IMG/VR virus record: IMGVR_UViG_3300009285_001679
Span: 1 to 24,675 of that record
Source of the DNA: a virus
DNA: 24,675 bases
Reading direction: 5' to 3' (one strand)
The translations under genes and the position numbers were made by a program. This document shows, in pieces, positions 23,990-24,675 of this stretch. Position 1 is the first letter of the stretch; the number at the start of each line of letters is the position of its first letter. The notes beneath the pieces are model-generated. The model saw only the letters and a program-made list of their open reading frames with translations. It searched no databases and had not been told where the DNA came from.

Positions 23990-24149
23990 TGGCTTCCTCG
24001 CAATCAGGACAGAGTTTCCATTCGTAGGTTATCTTGTCCTTGTTAAAAGAAAGTATCTGGGCAATTTCCGCTTCAATAATCAGCCAGCAACCGCAACGGC
24101 AAACCCGATGGCAGAGAGGGCATAAATATATCAAAGATTTTGTGTCCAT
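23973..24149 (-). CDS. Cys-rich zinc-ribbon-like protein, 58 aa
   Basis: Started at ATG 24149 (MDTKSLIYLCPLCHRVCRCG), one base after the TGA of the upstream gene; a TTG at 24173 would overlap that gene. It has CPLC, a CRCGC cluster and a late CPDC, the paired CxxC pattern of zinc ribbons, with a helical or beta middle (LIIEAEIAQILSFNKDKITY). GGGGGTG upstream gives a usable SD. It is the middle gene of a three-gene cluster with good SD sites. Its role is unknown. Confidence 0.6.
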   Translation of the reverse strand: MDTKSLIYLCPLCHRVCRCGCWLIIEAEIAQILSFNKDKITYEWKLCPDCEEANGKKT

Positions 24150-24150
24150 C

Positions 24151-24393
24151 TCACACCCCCAATCTTGGTTCAACGCATTGAACGAAAATCAAAACCTCTT
24201 GGTTGTCCGTCATTACCCGAAATTGAGCTTTGCCGCAAGAGGTCTTTTCAAAGAATTGCGTTTTGTAAATGACGGCGTTGACAATGGCTATCTGCTCTTT
24301 AGGGCTTAGCTTGTCCCAATTTTCTTTCGGGATTTTCCCTAAGAGCGTCCAGCCGATGATGACCGACAATAGAAAAACCGCTAATCTTTTCAT
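24151..24393 (-). CDS. Small exported or membrane-anchored protein, 80 aa
   Basis: The ATG at 24393 has AAGGAGG four bases upstream, a near-perfect SD; the GTG one codon earlier is too close to that SD. The N-terminus MKRLAVFLLSVIIGWTLLGK is a signal peptide or membrane anchor. The rest is a small, mostly soluble domain with two Cys (KTSCGKAQF and FVQCVEP) that might form a disulphide outside the cytoplasm. It is the first gene of the three-gene cluster after the palindromic promoter. The family is not recognised. Whether it belongs to the host or to the element is unclear. Confidence 0.6.
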   Translation of the reverse strand: MKRLAVFLLSVIIGWTLLGKIPKENWDKLSPKEQIAIVNAVIYKTQFFEKTSCGKAQFRVMTDNQEVLIFVQCVEPRLGV

Positions 24394-24404
24394 CACACCT
24401 CCTT

Positions 24405-24445
24405 GTTAACTGAATTTTGAGAGTTAACATATGTTAACTATTATA
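24405..24445 (-). promoter_or_regulatory. TATAAT box with overlapping palindromic operator and a third half-site
   Basis: On the minus strand TATAAT (24445-24440) overlaps by one base an 18-bp perfect palindrome, AGTTAACATATGTTAACT (24439-24422), and another AGTTAAC lies at 24411-24405, next to the SD of the first small gene. The palindrome sits where RNA polymerase would start, as repressor operators often do. No good -35 is seen at 17 bp. Repressor control is inference. Confidence 0.55.
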
Positions 24446-24488
24446 TCAATATGAAAAATAACGGGAGTGGGGATCTGTGGTCATGGGA

Positions 24489-24674
24489 TCAGGTGCGGGT
24501 GAGGGCGTTCAGTGCTTCCTTATATTTCTCGGCGGTCTGTTGCGCAATCTCCGGCGGGAGCGCCGGGGCGGGCGGTTTTTTGTTCCACTGGATTGATTCG
24601 AGGTAGTCGCGGACGAACTGCTTGTCGAAACTGGGGGGAGAGATCCCGACCTTATATTGATCCCTCGGCCAGAA
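24489..24674 (-). CDS. purC: Phosphoribosylaminoimidazole-succinocarboxamide (SAICAR) synthase, C-terminal 61 residues
   Basis: The frame runs in from the right edge and ends at TGA (24491-24489). It reads [20 protein letters not shown], then [20 protein letters not shown] and a final helix [18 protein letters not shown]. This is the conserved C-terminus of SAICAR synthases of about 290 to 300 aa, which convert CAIR plus aspartate and ATP to SAICAR in purine synthesis. No frameshift is seen. The stretch is clearly GC-richer than the phage genes, for example about 60 percent G+C in 24541-24600. It therefore looks like host chromosome. Phages can carry purine genes, but composition argues against that here. 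Confidence 0.9.
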   Translation of the reverse strand, partial: FWPRDQYKVGISPPSFDKQFVRDYLESIQWNKKPPAPALPPEIAQQTAEKYKEALNALTRT

Positions 24675-24675
24675 C

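Noticed and set aside
24034-24309. Plus-strand 91-aa ORF in the right-edge region
   Set aside because: It overlaps the SD-led minus-strand small genes completely and has no good start signal or recognisable features.
1-24675. Alternative genetic code with TGA read as an amino acid
   Set aside because: TGA clearly ends genes at several ATGA junctions (9479, 8561, 13433), and long genes have no internal TGA.
1-24675. tRNA, rRNA or integrase-type attachment genes
   Set aside because: No cloverleaf-like tRNA, rRNA segment or recombinase motif was found by reading both strands; an att site cannot be set without the other phage end.
23760-24675. purC as a phage-carried metabolic gene
   Set aside because: Its GC content and SD-led neighbours differ strongly from the phage genes, so host chromosome or another source is more likely, though not proven.

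Overview
The window reads as the virion-assembly half of a short-tailed (podovirus-like) phage or prophage joined at its right edge to bacterial chromosome. All supported genes lie on the minus strand, so transcription runs from right to left. The phage part is AT-rich, tightly packed and often uses 4-nt ATGA overlaps. It holds a P22/T7-type order of structural genes. The host cannot be named from this sequence. Stops are standard, with TGA, TAA and TAG all ending genes, so an alternative code is not indicated. Low GC, almost no Shine-Dalgarno (SD) sequences, and an exported Ser/Thr-rich fibre-like protein would fit a Patescibacteria or similar uncultured host, but that is only inference.

Right edge (24675 to about 23760). 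The 3' end of purC, a bacterial purine gene that is clearly GC-richer, is followed by a TATAAT-like promoter overlapping an 18-bp perfect palindrome. Then come three small genes with good SD sites: one exported or membrane-anchored protein and two Cys-rich zinc-ribbon-like proteins. A GC-rich hairpin that could also form a pseudoknot marks the change to AT-rich phage DNA.

Tail and ejection genes (23729 to 13880). Two tiny overlapping membrane ORFs are followed by a tail adaptor-like protein (319 aa), a tail nozzle / DNA-stabilisation-like protein (607 aa), a signal-peptide-bearing fibre-like protein (514 aa), a coiled-coil internal virion candidate (450 aa), and a 1318-aa polyvalent protein. 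I read the last as combining ADP-ribosyltransferase-like, ParB-like, large-polyvalent-protein, membrane and lytic-transglycosylase-like parts.

Packaging genes (13861 to 8157). Candidate small terminase, large terminase, portal, a 74-aa protein, a NUMOD3/Vsr-like homing endonuclease wedged into the operon, and an unknown 135-aa protein.

Head and fibre genes (8009 to 1). A clear promoter with a nearly leaderless start drives a 165-aa protein. It is followed by a small ORF broken by an in-frame stop, a 108-aa protein, a scaffold-like protein, an intrinsic terminator, a decoration-like protein, the major capsid protein, a 1014-aa repetitive beta-solenoid fibre, a 111-aa beta protein, a 228-aa coiled-coil protein, and a gene running off the left edge. 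Integrase, replication, lysis and repressor genes are not in view.

The most interesting points are the multi-domain ejection protein with duplicated N-terminal motifs, two near-identical promoters that leave almost no 5' leader, a possible -1 frame tail on the terminase, alternative RNA hairpins before the scaffold gene, and the sharp change in GC and translation signals next to purC.
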